A program made the translations under genes and the position numbers. 64,000 bases of DNA from Pseudobdellovibrionaceae bacterium (GTDB lineage: Bacteria; Bdellovibrionota; Bdellovibrionia; Bdellovibrionales; UBA1609), in contig JACKAM010000002.1 of assembly GCA_020635075.1 (NCBI GenBank), forward strand, positions 620,001 through 684,000, read 5' to 3'. Under the pieces are notes generated by a model. The model saw only the letters and a list, made by a program, of their open reading frames with translations, was not told the origin of the DNA and ran no database searches. Shown here piece after piece: positions 1-8,905 of the stretch. Within the stretch, counting starts at the first letter, position 1. Every line of letters begins with the position of its first letter.

Positions 1-1338
1 GCTGCCACACTGTCTTTTACCGCAACCGGTAAGGGCCGCCTCCCAATTAGCAAAATGGATTTTCCAACAAAGGTCGTCAGCGTCGATTTCACCTCGGTGA
101 CCTCCCCTCGCTATGATCGGGATGGCATGAACGAATTCTTGATCGCTCCAATTTTGTCCTGTGCTAAGGACATTTCGGAGTTTTTACCCCGATCACGGGC
201 TCTGTTTGATCTCGCAAGCGTCCCGGCAGTCCAATCCTACTGCCAACCCATCCATGTAAGGGGGGCCACCGGTAAAATCTCCCTTGGTGCAGAAGAACTC
301 ACTACAGTTTATCCAAACGGACAGCTCAGCGTTAAGGCTCCCATCGATGTCTTTGGTTCCGAGACCCACCTCGTGTTGGTGTGGCTCGAACTCAACAAAT
401 CAGCCGCTGCTGCCGGCACCATCGTCAACTGGGCTGCGAGTGAGGTTTTCAAAGTTGACTGGGGTTACAATGTTATCGGCTACCATTCTGTTCAGATTAT
501 TAACGATGAAAACAAGGGTCATCTGGCAATGAGCCCCACCTCCGAAGGTGTTGGCGAAGGTTCAGCTGTCGCTAGTTATACTATTCAGCCGTATGCAAAG
601 GGCGAAATGGAAAAAACCGATCAGCTCACTTATGAACTGTTATCCCGGAAAACGAGTGTCGCTGACCTGCATGACTTTCGCAACCTTGGTTCTCCATCTG
701 AGCAGATCGTTCACCTGGAAAAAATTGCCAAAGAAATCGGCAATGAGTTTGGACTGAAAATCTCATTAGGGACTTTGGACGCAGGGAACGTGGAAAAATG
801 GCAAGGACGGGTTTATGGTCAACTGGCTCAGATTGAAGACGCCCTTTATACGACAAAAGAAAGACATCCAGATTTAAAGTGGTCCCCTAACACCAAGATC
901 GTTGCCTTTGAAAACTGTGACATTAACCACCTCCCTTCTGACAAATCCAATCCAGTTATTTGCTTTACAACATTTGGAATGTGGCGAAATGCAATGGAAC
1001 GAGTGGGGCACCGCTCCTGGATTACTTCAGATGAGAACGACCTATTAGGACGTCAGTCTGAAGAATACTACTACTGCAGACGAGAAGCCGGAATCGGCTG
1101 CTTACTAATAGGCCTCACCTCGAACGTGGCCGACGTCGCCAACTACAGTCTCCAGTGGGGTGATTTGGCCCTAAGCCAGGTACAAGGCCTTTTCGACAGT
1201 GAACACGAGCCTTACTCCCGCAGCAACTACGACTACTCTATGTTTCAGGTTCTGCCTCAAAAGATCATTAAAGCAATGCGTGATGTCTCTTCGCCCGGCT
1301 ATGATGGCAAGTTGATCAATTTAAAGGGCGGCAAGTAG
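1..1338 (+). CDS. Hypothetical protein, 5' end outside window
   Basis: The frame is open from base 1 to a TAG at 1336-1338, at least 445 codons. The first in-frame ATG (55) has no Shine-Dalgarno-like sequence and the 18 codons before it read as ordinary protein, so the true start is probably upstream and the gene is 5'-partial. I recognise no domain. The visible part has no membrane segment and is rich in aromatic residues in its last third (a YYYCRR stretch and an SRSNYDYSMF stretch). It converges on the aldo/keto reductase gene. Coding is secure; function is unknown. Confidence 0.75.
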   Translation, partial: AATLSFTATGKGRLPISKMDFPTKVVSVDFTSVTSPRYDRDGMNEFLIAPILSCAKDISEFLPRSRALFDLASVPAVQSYCQPIHVRGATGKISLGAEELTTVYPNGQLSVKAPIDVFGSETHLVLVWLELNKSAAAAGTIVNWAASEVFKVDWGYNVIGYHSVQIINDENKGHLAMSPTSEGVGEGSAVASYTIQPYAKGEMEKTDQLTYELLSRKTSVADLHDFRNLGSPSEQIVHLEKIAKEIGNEFGLKISLGTLDAGNVEKWQGRVYGQLAQIEDALYTTKERHPDLKWSPNTKIVAFENCDINHLPSDKSNPVICFTTFGMWRNAMERVGHRSWITSDENDLLGRQSEEYYYCRREAGIGCLLIGLTSNVADVANYSLQWGDLALSQVQGLFDSEHEPYSRSNYDYSMFQVLPQKIIKAMRDVSSPGYDGKLINLKGGK

Positions 1339-1367
1339 TCGCTGCCTTACCCCCTGATTCTATCGAC

Positions 1368-1391
1368 GGCAACTCGGCATTTGGAGTTGCC
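1368..1391. terminator. Hairpin between convergent genes
   Basis: A perfect 8 bp stem (GGCAACTC / GAGTTGCC) with an 8-base loop lies in the short gap between two convergent stop codons. No T-run follows on either strand, so it may be a weak bidirectional terminator or a transcript-end stabiliser. Confidence 0.4.
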
Positions 1392-1416
1392 ACCCAGATT
1401 TGGCACTAAAAAAAGA

Positions 1417-2676
1417 TTATTTTGACCCCGAGTACAGATATTCCAGGTCTTGGGGAGATAATTGTTTAGAAAGATCGATCGACCGCACCGTTCGGTCGGT
1501 CTGCTCATTGGTAATCGGACCGATCGCTAACAAGTCTGTTCTTGGATGGGCCAGCACATAGGCGTTGAGCATCTGATCAACGGTATAACTGGTTCCATAT
1601 TTTTGATTAAACACTTCAGTAAAAGTGACGACCCGATGCCATCGAGCTTCATTTTCGGATGTAAAGATCGAGTGGTAGACATTCTTCCAATAGGGGTCAC
1701 CTTTAAGGAATTTGTCATAAGCATGGGCCTTGGCGTTCTCCCACTGCGGGGCCGGCTTGTCCAAAATACTGAAGCCGCCAAGAGGAGAATAGGGCATGAT
1801 TTTGATTCCTTTTTGGAAGTTGGGATCCATCATTTCTTGATGGGTGACTTGTACTCCCAAAGCATGGATGGATCTTTTGCTCATTTCAAACAAAGAAAAA
1901 TAGGGGCTGTTAATAGTTGGGCGTATCAAGTTGGGCTGAGCTCGGCTGATCTGCACGGATTGGTCAACCCTATCCGCCACCCAGTTTGACCAACCCATCA
2001 TCCACGCCTTGCTGCGGATTCGGCTATCTGACAGGGACTCCATGATTGTTTTGACTGGTGTTTTCTTCCGTTTGACTGGGTCAAATTCCACCGCATCACC
2101 GTCATCTCGGTGCATGAGATAAACAGTGACTTCGCCGTTGAGGTTATTAAGGGTGTGGCCCATCTCCTCACTCACCCGCTCAACAATTTGCCCAGAGTCG
2201 CCAAAAAGCCTACTGGCGTAGGTCCCAGCAGGATAGTCACCTTGCTTAATGAGGCTCAGAGCTTGCCTGAGCTCTGCCGAGTGGCTACCGGGTGGAAAAT
2301 TTTGCGACCAAAACAGGTCGAAGGGAAATCCACCCTTTGAAAGGACGTAAATATCCTTTGAGGGATGTTGCTTTCGCCTTTGCTCTCTCCACTTGCCAAG
2401 GCGATACTCCACACCGCCCACGTAGATAGGCGATGTATCAAAGAAGTTAATCCCTAAGTCGGCTGCGTGATCTAAAACTTCAAAAGCCTTGGCGTCGGAG
2501 TACTCGGGCCAACCTGGATGCACCCAACCGCCCTGAATCAAATGATCAGTACCCATAACCAAGCGGGAGAAGTTCTTACAGTCGTTCTCGGCCCGACAGA
2601 TCTTCACATACTCCATGGCCAAAGAGGCTGAGGAAACTAGTCCACTGAGGACCAAAGAAAACAAACGCAATCTCAT
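1417..2676 (-). CDS. Exported aldo/keto reductase
   Basis: The product carries the aldo/keto reductase TIM-barrel signature: Asp in GINFFDTSPIY (about residue 80), Tyr (85), Lys in VLSKGG (114) and His in YLMHRDD (189), the family's catalytic tetrad for NAD(P)H-dependent carbonyl reduction. I start it at the ATG at 2676, where MRLRLFSLVLSGLVSSASLA reads as a signal peptide; a GTG nine codons upstream is possible. At about 419 residues it is longer than typical AKRs (about 320), with a long C-terminal helical part. A Sec-type leader on a cytosolic-cofactor enzyme is odd. Substrate cannot be inferred. Confidence 0.8.
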   Translation of the reverse strand: MRLRLFSLVLSGLVSSASLAMEYVKICRAENDCKNFSRLVMGTDHLIQGGWVHPGWPEYSDAKAFEVLDHAADLGINFFDTSPIYVGGVEYRLGKWREQRRKQHPSKDIYVLSKGGFPFDLFWSQNFPPGSHSAELRQALSLIKQGDYPAGTYASRLFGDSGQIVERVSEEMGHTLNNLNGEVTVYLMHRDDGDAVEFDPVKRKKTPVKTIMESLSDSRIRSKAWMMGWSNWVADRVDQSVQISRAQPNLIRPTINSPYFSLFEMSKRSIHALGVQVTHQEMMDPNFQKGIKIMPYSPLGGFSILDKPAPQWENAKAHAYDKFLKGDPYWKNVYHSIFTSENEARWHRVVTFTEVFNQKYGTSYTVDQMLNAYVLAHPRTDLLAIGPITNEQTDRTVRSIDLSKQLSPQDLEYLYSGSK

Positions 2677-2776
2677 GATTAAACCCCGGTTGAAGTCACC
2701 CACTTAATGAGAGTAGATTTACTCCTAGTTCCCAAGCTCCGCAACAGGGCCCGTGACCGCTGAAAAAGTTATCGGC

Positions 2777-3715
2777 CTACTTGATCCAACTGATGGGATT
2801 TAACTCCGATTTGTTGATTTCTAATTTGAACAGATCGGGACGGGAATAGTGACCACCAATATCCATGGATCTTCGGGCATCGATGACGGCGCCCAAATCA
2901 TACTCGGAATAGAGAATTCCTTTTTCCTTATTCATGGGGCCTGCAGCCTCGGGACCAAATGGCCGGTAGAGAACCGCATCGCCATTGGATAGCCAGTCTT
3001 CTGGATCAGGAAAGACTTCGTTTCTGTGGGGCACATCTTCGGGAATATCCTTTGCCTGAATCGCAGTTGAGCAACCTGCCACCCAACATCCACCCTCGCG
3101 GGCAATGTGTCTTAGAGTTCCCAACCATGATTCACCACAATCCCAAGTCGGAGCCAGATAAAGCTCAACGCCTTGGGCGTAAAGAGCGTAGCGGGACAAA
3201 GGCATATAGTTTTCCCAGCAGATCAGAGTGCCGATTTTACCTGCAGGAGTCTGAACAACGTTTAGTCCTCTGGCATCTCCCCAGCCCCAAACCATGCGCT
3301 CTGGATTGGTAGGGATCAATTTTCGATGTACGTTTAAGATATTACCCTCCGGACAAATGATCGCGTATGAGTTGTAAAGAGTTGATCCGCTGGCCTCGGA
3401 GTTGATTTCATGAAAACCAACGGCCACAGTAATACCACTTTGTTTTGCTGCTCTTTGGATCCTGCCGAGCCCATCCTTGCCAAGGTCAACTGAGTTTTCA
3501 AATAGGCGATGGTGAAGATCCTTGGATTTTCCCATATCCCCACCCGGCTTGAGACGCCAAACCCAGGATGGATACCCAGGCAAATAGGCTTCGGGAAACA
3601 TCACCAAGTCCGCGCTATTGCGCGCAGACTCAGCTATCTGATCGCAGACCTGTTCTATGGTACGCGCGAGATTAAGCAACACTGGTGGACTTTGAACAAT
3701 TGCTAGCTTCTTCAT
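2777..3715 (-). CDS. Nitrilase-family carbon-nitrogen hydrolase
   Basis: The nitrilase superfamily triad is visible: Glu in FPEAYLPGYP (about residue 42), Lys in HRKLIPT (132) and Cys in LICWENYMP (166). CWEN and the overall spacing fit the true nitrilase/cyanide hydratase branch, which hydrolyses nitriles to acids and ammonia. The start is the ATG at 3715, with GAGG 8 bases before it, rather than a longer frame that would overlap the upstream gene; length is about 312 residues, normal for the family. It follows the methyltransferase gene with only 7 bases between them, so the two are probably co-transcribed, possibly under the divergent LysR regulator. Substrate is unknown. Confidence 0.85.
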   Translation of the reverse strand: MKKLAIVQSPPVLLNLARTIEQVCDQIAESARNSADLVMFPEAYLPGYPSWVWRLKPGGDMGKSKDLHHRLFENSVDLGKDGLGRIQRAAKQSGITVAVGFHEINSEASGSTLYNSYAIICPEGNILNVHRKLIPTNPERMVWGWGDARGLNVVQTPAGKIGTLICWENYMPLSRYALYAQGVELYLAPTWDCGESWLGTLRHIAREGGCWVAGCSTAIQAKDIPEDVPHRNEVFPDPEDWLSNGDAVLYRPFGPEAAGPMNKEKGILYSEYDLGAVIDARRSMDIGGHYSRPDLFKLEINKSELNPISWIK

Positions 3716-3722
3716 TTGGACC

Positions 3723-4586
3723 TCACTTTGTTCCCACAGCAACTAAGACTTCACAAGGTCCTTCAAATCGGCCACCCTGTTCGAACTGTCGCAGCTGATC
3801 TTCGATTTCCTGCCAAATATCATCTTTTTCCACGTCCGAAGCTGAGGATAACATTTGATGTAAGGCTCCAAATGACTCCTGTTCAAACTGCAAACACTCA
3901 GCTGCCGACGAAAGGCGCACAGGGGCATCAATGGCCACGACTTTTACGTCTTTAAAACCAGCATCGACAAAGGCCTTTTTAAGAACCTCTTTGTTTCCCA
4001 AACTAAAGGGACCAGGTTGTCCGGGAAGTGGCGCGGGCAGATTTGCCCTTTTGCGAATAATCGATACCGGCAGGGAAAAGAAACCATTTTTTTCAGCAGT
4101 CGAGTAGACGACCGCCCCAATCTTTCCACCTTCTTTGAGTTGCTTTCTCATACCTTGAAGCGCTTTTTGTTGGTCGGGAAAATATATAAGTCCCACTCTA
4201 GATATCACCGCATCAAAGAGTTCTGTCTCTAGTTCTGCCAGATGCTCACCGTCCATCTCCATCACATCGAGATTATTTAATCCCTCAAGACGAGCCGAAG
4301 ACTTGGCAAACTTAAGAATCTTAGGTGACAAGTCAGTTGCAAGGACATAACCCTCAGACCCTACCCTTTTGGCGGCGGCGACACTTTGCTCACCAGCTCC
4401 GGCAGCCACATCCAAAACCCGCTTGCCCTCATTAAGATCACAGAGATCAAACATTGTTTGAGTCGCAGGGCCAAGCCATCTGGACAAGAGGGGTCCCCAC
4501 CGGTGCCAGGCCTCAGCGGCTGAGTTCCATTGGGTTCGGGTGGTGGTTTTAAAGGCCTGGGGGTTAAAGGTATTAGGTGTGCTCAC
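3723..4586 (-). CDS. SAM-dependent methyltransferase (class I)
   Basis: The class I methyltransferase motif I is seen as VLDVAAGAGEQS, with the acidic end of strand 2 in LATDLSP and a motif IV-like region at FDAVISRVGLIYF; this is the UbiE/methyltransf_11 type fold. I place the start at the GTG at 4586 because AAGGAGATCAAAA sits directly before it; the longer frame to 4676 would run into the divergent regulator. Length is 287 residues. It is the first gene of a likely two-gene unit with the nitrilase and is divergent from a LysR gene, the usual arrangement for a LysR target. Acceptor is unknown. Confidence 0.85.
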   Translation of the reverse strand: MSTPNTFNPQAFKTTTRTQWNSAAEAWHRWGPLLSRWLGPATQTMFDLCDLNEGKRVLDVAAGAGEQSVAAAKRVGSEGYVLATDLSPKILKFAKSSARLEGLNNLDVMEMDGEHLAELETELFDAVISRVGLIYFPDQQKALQGMRKQLKEGGKIGAVVYSTAEKNGFFSLPVSIIRKRANLPAPLPGQPGPFSLGNKEVLKKAFVDAGFKDVKVVAIDAPVRLSSAAECLQFEQESFGALHQMLSSASDVEKDDIWQEIEDQLRQFEQGGRFEGPCEVLVAVGTK

Positions 4587-4669
4587 TTTTGATCTCCTTT
4601 GTTCGTTAGCGACTTTCCCAGTATAAGCTGTTGATTTTTGCTGACAATTGGCCAAATATCGAAAGCAGA

Positions 4670-4685
4670 TGTGCATTTTTGCACA
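4670..4685. promoter_or_regulatory. Candidate LysR operator, perfect dyad
   Basis: TGTGCA-TTTT-TGCACA is a perfect 16 bp inverted repeat lying 19-34 bases before the LysR start codon, in the intergenic region shared with the divergent methyltransferase gene. LysR proteins bind dyads in such regions and commonly repress themselves. The role is inferred from position and symmetry. Confidence 0.45.
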
Positions 4686-4703
4686 AAAATGGGCGGATTA
4701 TCG

Positions 4704-5561
4704 ATGCAATGGGACGATCTAAGGTTTTTTCTCGCCGTAGCTAAGACAGGCTCGATCAGCTCAGGGGCCCGGAAGCTGGATGTTCAACATTCCACAGTTT
4801 CACGCCGTATTCGTGCCCTGGAGCAACGACTTAAGACTAGGCTCTTGGAGCGGATACAAGGCGGGTATGAACTCACTCCGGCCGGAGAGCAGCTAAAGGC
4901 CATCGCTCAACGAATTGAAAATGAGATTTTTGAAGTCGACCAGGTATTGGATGACGAGATCAAACTCTCTGGTCCTCTTCGGGTGGCAACTCTGAATAAC
5001 GTGGCCTCAACTGTTTTGATGCCTATCTTTAAAGAATTCTGTGAAAAACACCCCGATGTGGAGTTACACATCAACGTGTCTAATCAATACCTGAGCCTCT
5101 ATCAACGTGAAGCTGATGTCGCGATTCGCCTAACCAATGAACCACCAGACACCCTGATTGGGACTCGACTGGTGACCGTCGCCTCAGCGGTCTATGGCAA
5201 CAAAGAGTACCTTAAGCAATGCAAACAGGCTGGCCATGATCCGGAATGGATCGGCGTCACCTGCTGCAACTTCCACAAAACGTGGACCAAGCGTGAGTGT
5301 GGCAACCGCACTTTTAACTTCTACAGTGACGACACCATTCTCACCCTGGCCTCGATTCGTGAAGGCATGGGGCTTAGTTTTCTTCCCTGCTTTATGGGCG
5401 ACAGCGATCCCCAGCTTGAGCGATTCATGGAACCAAACTCCGATGACGAAATTGGCCTTTGGCTTCTCTATCATCCGGATCTAAAAAACACCGTCAAAAT
5501 CAGGGAATTTAAAAGTTTTATGGAGAGCGAGATCCAAAATTACAAACACCTGTTTGCTTAG
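4704..5561 (+). CDS. LysR-family transcriptional regulator
   Basis: The N-terminus is the LysR winged helix-turn-helix (FFLAVAKTGSISSGARKLD, then STVSRRIRALEQRL), followed by a periplasmic-binding-protein-like effector domain, total 285 residues. ATG 4704 is chosen because GGCGGA precedes it at good spacing and MQWDDLRFF is the usual start of the family; upstream in-frame ATGs at 4638 and 4689 would extend into the operator region. It is divergent from the methyltransferase-nitrilase pair and likely controls it. The effector is unknown. Confidence 0.88.
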   Translation: MQWDDLRFFLAVAKTGSISSGARKLDVQHSTVSRRIRALEQRLKTRLLERIQGGYELTPAGEQLKAIAQRIENEIFEVDQVLDDEIKLSGPLRVATLNNVASTVLMPIFKEFCEKHPDVELHINVSNQYLSLYQREADVAIRLTNEPPDTLIGTRLVTVASAVYGNKEYLKQCKQAGHDPEWIGVTCCNFHKTWTKRECGNRTFNFYSDDTILTLASIREGMGLSFLPCFMGDSDPQLERFMEPNSDDEIGLWLLYHPDLKNTVKIREFKSFMESEIQNYKHLFA

Positions 5562-5989
5562 CCTAAACCCAAAGGCTCCATGCCGGTGTCACCGCCATAC
5601 TTGGGAAGATCATCTCTGCAATCGAGCCACTTGACGCGATCACTATAGTAAACGTGAGCCTTGGCTTGCTCCGCCATCTCTTGATCTACTGAGGCTCTAG
5701 TAAAATGAACTTCCCCGGGCCAGTTTGTAGAGCGAAAAAACAATTGGCTGCCACAGATACTACAAAATTGGCGCTCGGCCTCCATGGTAGATTTATAACA
5801 GGTGAGCTGGTCAGCACCGGAGATCATTTGAAACTGCTCCGCCTCTGACTTCACGCCACACCAGGTAACAAAGGCTGCACCATGGGCCCGCCTGCAAATG
5901 GAGCAGTGATCGTGGGCCACAAACTTGATGGGGCCTTGTACTTTATATTTAACAGCACCGCAAAGACAGCCCCCAGTATATTCATTCAT
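5558..5989 (-). CDS. GFA/CENP-V family zinc protein
   Basis: The 143-residue product has the full set of zinc ligands of the glutathione-dependent formaldehyde-activating (GFA) fold: GGCLCGAVKY, HDHCSICRR and QFCSICGSQLFF. Such proteins carry two zinc ions; GFA activity is shown for a few members, many others are of unknown function. The start ATG overlaps the stop of the upstream acetyltransferase gene (ATGA), so the two are translationally coupled. Its stop overlaps that of the convergent LysR gene by 4 bases. Confidence 0.85.
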   Translation of the reverse strand: MNEYTGGCLCGAVKYKVQGPIKFVAHDHCSICRRAHGAAFVTWCGVKSEAEQFQMISGADQLTCYKSTMEAERQFCSICGSQLFFRSTNWPGEVHFTRASVDQEMAEQAKAHVYYSDRVKWLDCRDDLPKYGGDTGMEPLGLG

Positions 5990-6546
5990 TTTTTTACTTC
6001 TCGTTTCAGTTTTGAAAAAACCAAAGTGTCACGAAACCTGCCATTTTCGGCAGAGTCTTCTCTAAGAGTTCCATCGAGATGGTAATCAAGTCGCCTGGGA
6101 ACTCCGGCTGACTTCAGATTGAGCGAAGAACAGCGGATTTCAACACGATTAAAGCCAATCTGAAAGCAGATGGTTTCCAATGCCTGTACCGCCGCCGACA
6201 TGAGCCCCTGGCCTTCGAACTTTCCCAAGATCCAATAACCAATTTCACATTTGGCATTTTCCCAGGAGATCGAGTGAAGGCCGACATTGCCAATGTACTC
6301 CCCACTACCCAGCTTAAAGATGCTGTAATCGAACAAAGTGCCTTCGGCCCACTTCTCGTGAGTCATTTTTATGTAACCAATTTCGTCCTCAAGGGTCTGC
6401 GTGTACTCAACCCAGGGCAAAAACTCGCCCAATCGGGCCCTATCGGAATCCACGTACTCAAACATTGTTTGAGCCGTTTCCAAAGAGTGCCTTCTGAGCG
6501 CAACTCTTTCGGCCACAATTTCTTCCGGAAGTTTCCGAACTTTCAT
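5986..6546 (-). CDS. GNAT acetyltransferase, RimJ/RimL type
   Basis: A 186-residue protein with the RimJ/RimL-like layout: N-terminal RHSLETAQTMFEYV, central YIGNVGLHSI strand, the GYWILGKFEGQGLMSAAVQAL acetyl-CoA-binding region (GQG), and the C-terminal FNRVEIRCSSLNLKSAGVPRRL, where most relatives have N..S..V..KLGF. Members acetylate ribosomal-protein or other N-termini, or small amines. It forms a coupled pair with the GFA gene downstream. Confidence 0.82.
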   Translation of the reverse strand: MKVRKLPEEIVAERVALRRHSLETAQTMFEYVDSDRARLGEFLPWVEYTQTLEDEIGYIKMTHEKWAEGTLFDYSIFKLGSGEYIGNVGLHSISWENAKCEIGYWILGKFEGQGLMSAAVQALETICFQIGFNRVEIRCSSLNLKSAGVPRRLDYHLDGTLREDSAENGRFRDTLVFSKLKREVKK

Positions 6547-6572
6547 GCCACAAATCCTGTAGGGTGCCTATC

Positions 6573-7031
6573 TCACTTCACGAAGTGAGCCTCCCAGGGT
6601 CCAATGCCTGTGATCTGCATCACTGTTGGTTCAAGCGCCCATACAATATGCACAGCATCTCGCTTGTTAATGTAGTAGTCTCCGGGGCCAAATTTTTGGG
6701 CGGTTTCAAGTGTTGCGTCCACCCCAAAGCCGACGGCAGCCTTGCCACTCAAAAGAGTCACGCGTTCGTCTTTCGGGTGGGTGTGGGCCGGCATCACAAA
6801 TGACTTTCCGAGCCTAAAGCGCACCGTGAACATATCGGGCTTCTTGGGATGCCCCTCCAAAACAAACATTTCGCAATCTTTGGGCAAATTCGGAGGACAG
6901 GGCTTCCACTTGATCTCGCCCTCAATCACCCGATGTTGAATCACACCCTCAGGGAAATCGACCACACCAATCGTCTTATGGGCACACCCCGTCACCAACA
7001 AGGCCAACAACAAACCCGCTAAATATCTCAC
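6573..7031 (-). CDS. Cupin-fold lipoprotein
   Basis: The GTG at 7031 is preceded by GGAGAGGTCCAA and opens a lipoprotein signal (VRYLAGLLLALLVTGC, lipobox LVTGC). The mature part is a small cupin with metal-ligand candidates in PAHTHPKDE and a partner turn at GPGDYYINKRDAVHIV. Cys pairs (PCPPNLPKDC) fit a periplasmic location. Cupins of this kind bind metals or small molecules; no substrate is evident. About 152 residues. It stands 26 bases before the acetyltransferase gene and may be the first gene of that unit. Confidence 0.8.
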   Translation of the reverse strand: MRYLAGLLLALLVTGCAHKTIGVVDFPEGVIQHRVIEGEIKWKPCPPNLPKDCEMFVLEGHPKKPDMFTVRFRLGKSFVMPAHTHPKDERVTLLSGKAAVGFGVDATLETAQKFGPGDYYINKRDAVHIVWALEPTVMQITGIGPWEAHFVK

Positions 7032-7146
7032 TTGGACCTCTCCCCTAAAATTGAACAATTGGACTCGATTGTGTATCTGGGAACTTTGTCAGGTCAAGCG
7101 ACGTCGCCCGGCACCCACAGAGAACTCATTGATTCGATCACGCCGC

Positions 7147-7596
7147 CTAACTCCGCTTTAGCTGCTGAATAATGCGATCCAATTGCGACAAAAACTGGGA
7201 ACGATCCGTCTTCGTCATAGCACTGGGTCCCGTTCCCTTGGACCCCAAATCACGGAGGTGAATATTGAGGTCGCGCTGAGCCAGAGCCGAGCCAATGTTC
7301 TCCTCATCCAATTCCCGGCCTTTAGGTCCCAAAACCCGAGCCTTCTTCTCGATGCATCTCTGAGCTAATAAAATGTCCGAGGTCACCAGAATGTCTTTCT
7401 CTTGGATATTCTCAGCAATCCAGTCGTCGGCGGCATCAAAGCCACCGGAAACCACTTCCATTTGAATGTTTGGATCTAGAGGTATGTTGATATACTGGTT
7501 GGCTACGACAAAGATTTTGAGCCCATAACGTCCCGCTACCTTATAGGTTTCTTCCTTAACTGCACAGCCATCCGCATCAATGAAGACGTCTAACAA
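7147..7596 (-). CDS. yaiI: YaiI/YqxD family (UPF0178) PIN-like protein
   Basis: The sequence matches the UPF0178/DUF188 family along its length: FIDADGCAVKEE at the N-terminus, VSGGFDAADDWI, DILVTSDILLA and the basic tail GTGPSAMTKTDRSQF. The conserved acidic residues suggest a PIN-domain-like fold and hence a possible nuclease, but the function is not established. The start is a TTG at 7596 with AAGGAGGGCTAA ahead of it. 149 residues, usual length. Confidence 0.9.
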   Translation of the reverse strand: MLDVFIDADGCAVKEETYKVAGRYGLKIFVVANQYINIPLDPNIQMEVVSGGFDAADDWIAENIQEKDILVTSDILLAQRCIEKKARVLGPKGRELDEENIGSALAQRDLNIHLRDLGSKGTGPSAMTKTDRSQFLSQLDRIIQQLKRS

Positions 7597-7701
7597 TTAG
7601 CCCTCCTTGGGTGCCAATGTGTTTTTTTAAAGGCAATTTGGACTCATCTTAGGCCCGACAGCGGATGTTGGCAACCACCTGTCTAGGGATTGGCCAGGTC
7701 T

Positions 7702-8559
7702 CTAGCCCCGCGATTTGGTCAGGGGGAAGAACTGAATATTCAGCTGGTAGATGCCATCTCCCCTCTCATCATCAAGGAGATCCAAAAACTTATCTTCGAA
7801 CTCGTTGATGAGCTCCTTCGCCCTCTCAATTTGCCTTTCTGAAAACGCCAGGGTAACGCCCTTAATTGCGCGGCGATCAATACTAACCTCACGAACAGAT
7901 TTTTTGGCATTCTCCATCATTTGTTCGTGAAATCGCTTGATTCCCTCGTCCACCACCTCTGATGTGGTTTCCACATTGGAAGCACTCACCCGAAGACGAC
8001 CCAGAGAGTCTCTATAGATCAAACCCAGTTCAAGAAGGCTGGTGAGGGTTTCCATCGCAACTTCGGGTGCAATCCTGACCTGTAGACGTCCAGCAATCCA
8101 ATAGGGATTTTCCTGAAATTCGGGGAGACGAACCAGCTCTCTAATTGCAAAGTGATACCAGTTCGACGTTGCAAAGAATGTTTTTGAATCTAGTAGGCTA
8201 TAACCATTGTATAGGCTCTTTTTCTCCATTTTTTCCATGAGCAGAACTGACAAACGAGGGTTGTCGGTCAGCTTCTGCAGGCGCACCAGATCAAAAAAAT
8301 AATCTCGCTCGCTCTGGCTAAAGTCGAAGTAATCAGCCAACTTCTCAACAAACTTCGGGCCCGGCAGCCTTTGCCCACGAACTACCATCGTCAGGGCTGA
8401 AGTGCTAGCCAAGCCAAGCTCTTTTGACCAAGCCGTATAGCTCCAAGATGGATCATGAAGTTTGACCTCTTCAAAGTGGCACCTGAGGAACTCCCTAAGA
8501 TCTTTAAATGAGAACACTCTGTTTTGTTGAGGCTGTACCCCTGTGTTTTTTATATCCAT
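7702..8559 (-). CDS. TIGR02147 family regulator-like protein
   Basis: The product fits the TIGR02147 family, expanded in Bdellovibrio and Fibrobacter: an N-terminal helix-turn-helix-like part (SYTAWSKELGLASTSALTMVVRG), YFDFSQSERDYFFDLVRLQK, a WYHFAIRELVRLPEF segment and a C-terminal FSERQIERAKELINEFEDKFLDLL. Members are thought to be transcription factors but are poorly studied. I use ATG 8559 (MDIKNTG); the frame opens 22 codons earlier. It lies 7 bases behind a broken gene that would have been its operon partner. Confidence 0.82.
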   Translation of the reverse strand: MDIKNTGVQPQQNRVFSFKDLREFLRCHFEEVKLHDPSWSYTAWSKELGLASTSALTMVVRGQRLPGPKFVEKLADYFDFSQSERDYFFDLVRLQKLTDNPRLSVLLMEKMEKKSLYNGYSLLDSKTFFATSNWYHFAIRELVRLPEFQENPYWIAGRLQVRIAPEVAMETLTSLLELGLIYRDSLGRLRVSASNVETTSEVVDEGIKRFHEQMMENAKKSVREVSIDRRAIKGVTLAFSERQIERAKELINEFEDKFLDLLDDERGDGIYQLNIQFFPLTKSRG

Positions 8560-8566
8560 ACTCGTC

Positions 8567-8905
8567 TCAAAACAAAAAGCCCAATCGATGGAGGTGTTTC
8601 TTAACCTCACCAGAAGAGGCCTCAAAAAAGTCCTGGCTATGGAAGTAACGATTCACATCTCGCACTATGTGTACGTCGCAACTGTCGGTTTGCCAAATCC
8701 CACCAATTTCCTGCCGACAGACCCTGTCCCATAGCCACTCATGAATCATCAAAAAAGAATACTGCTGGGGCTGGTCTTCCCGAAGATTCATAACCATTGT
8801 TCTCGGGTAGTAGTACTGAATTTGTGCGATTTTGGGCGGGACACTCCCCCAGATCGTACGAATCTCACGCCGAACCGCCTGGTAAAGAAACTTCTTCAGG
8901 GCGGT
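8567..8905 (-). pseudogene. 3' remnant of a short conserved protein gene
   Basis: The reading frame up to the stop at 8567 ends with FLMIHEWLWD and VNRYFHSQDFFEASSGEVKKHLHRLGFLF, a pattern I associate with short hypothetical proteins of Bdellovibrio-type genomes. Upstream of about 8905 the frame runs into DNA that codes on the opposite strand (Ser/Gly-rich pseudogene), so the 5' end has been lost and replaced. It directly precedes the TIGR02147 gene and was probably its partner. The exact breakpoint is an estimate. Confidence 0.5.

Noticed and set aside
8741..8896. Plus-strand frame start MNHQKRILLG
   Set aside because: It is antisense to the better-supported minus-strand remnant and has no ribosome-binding site.
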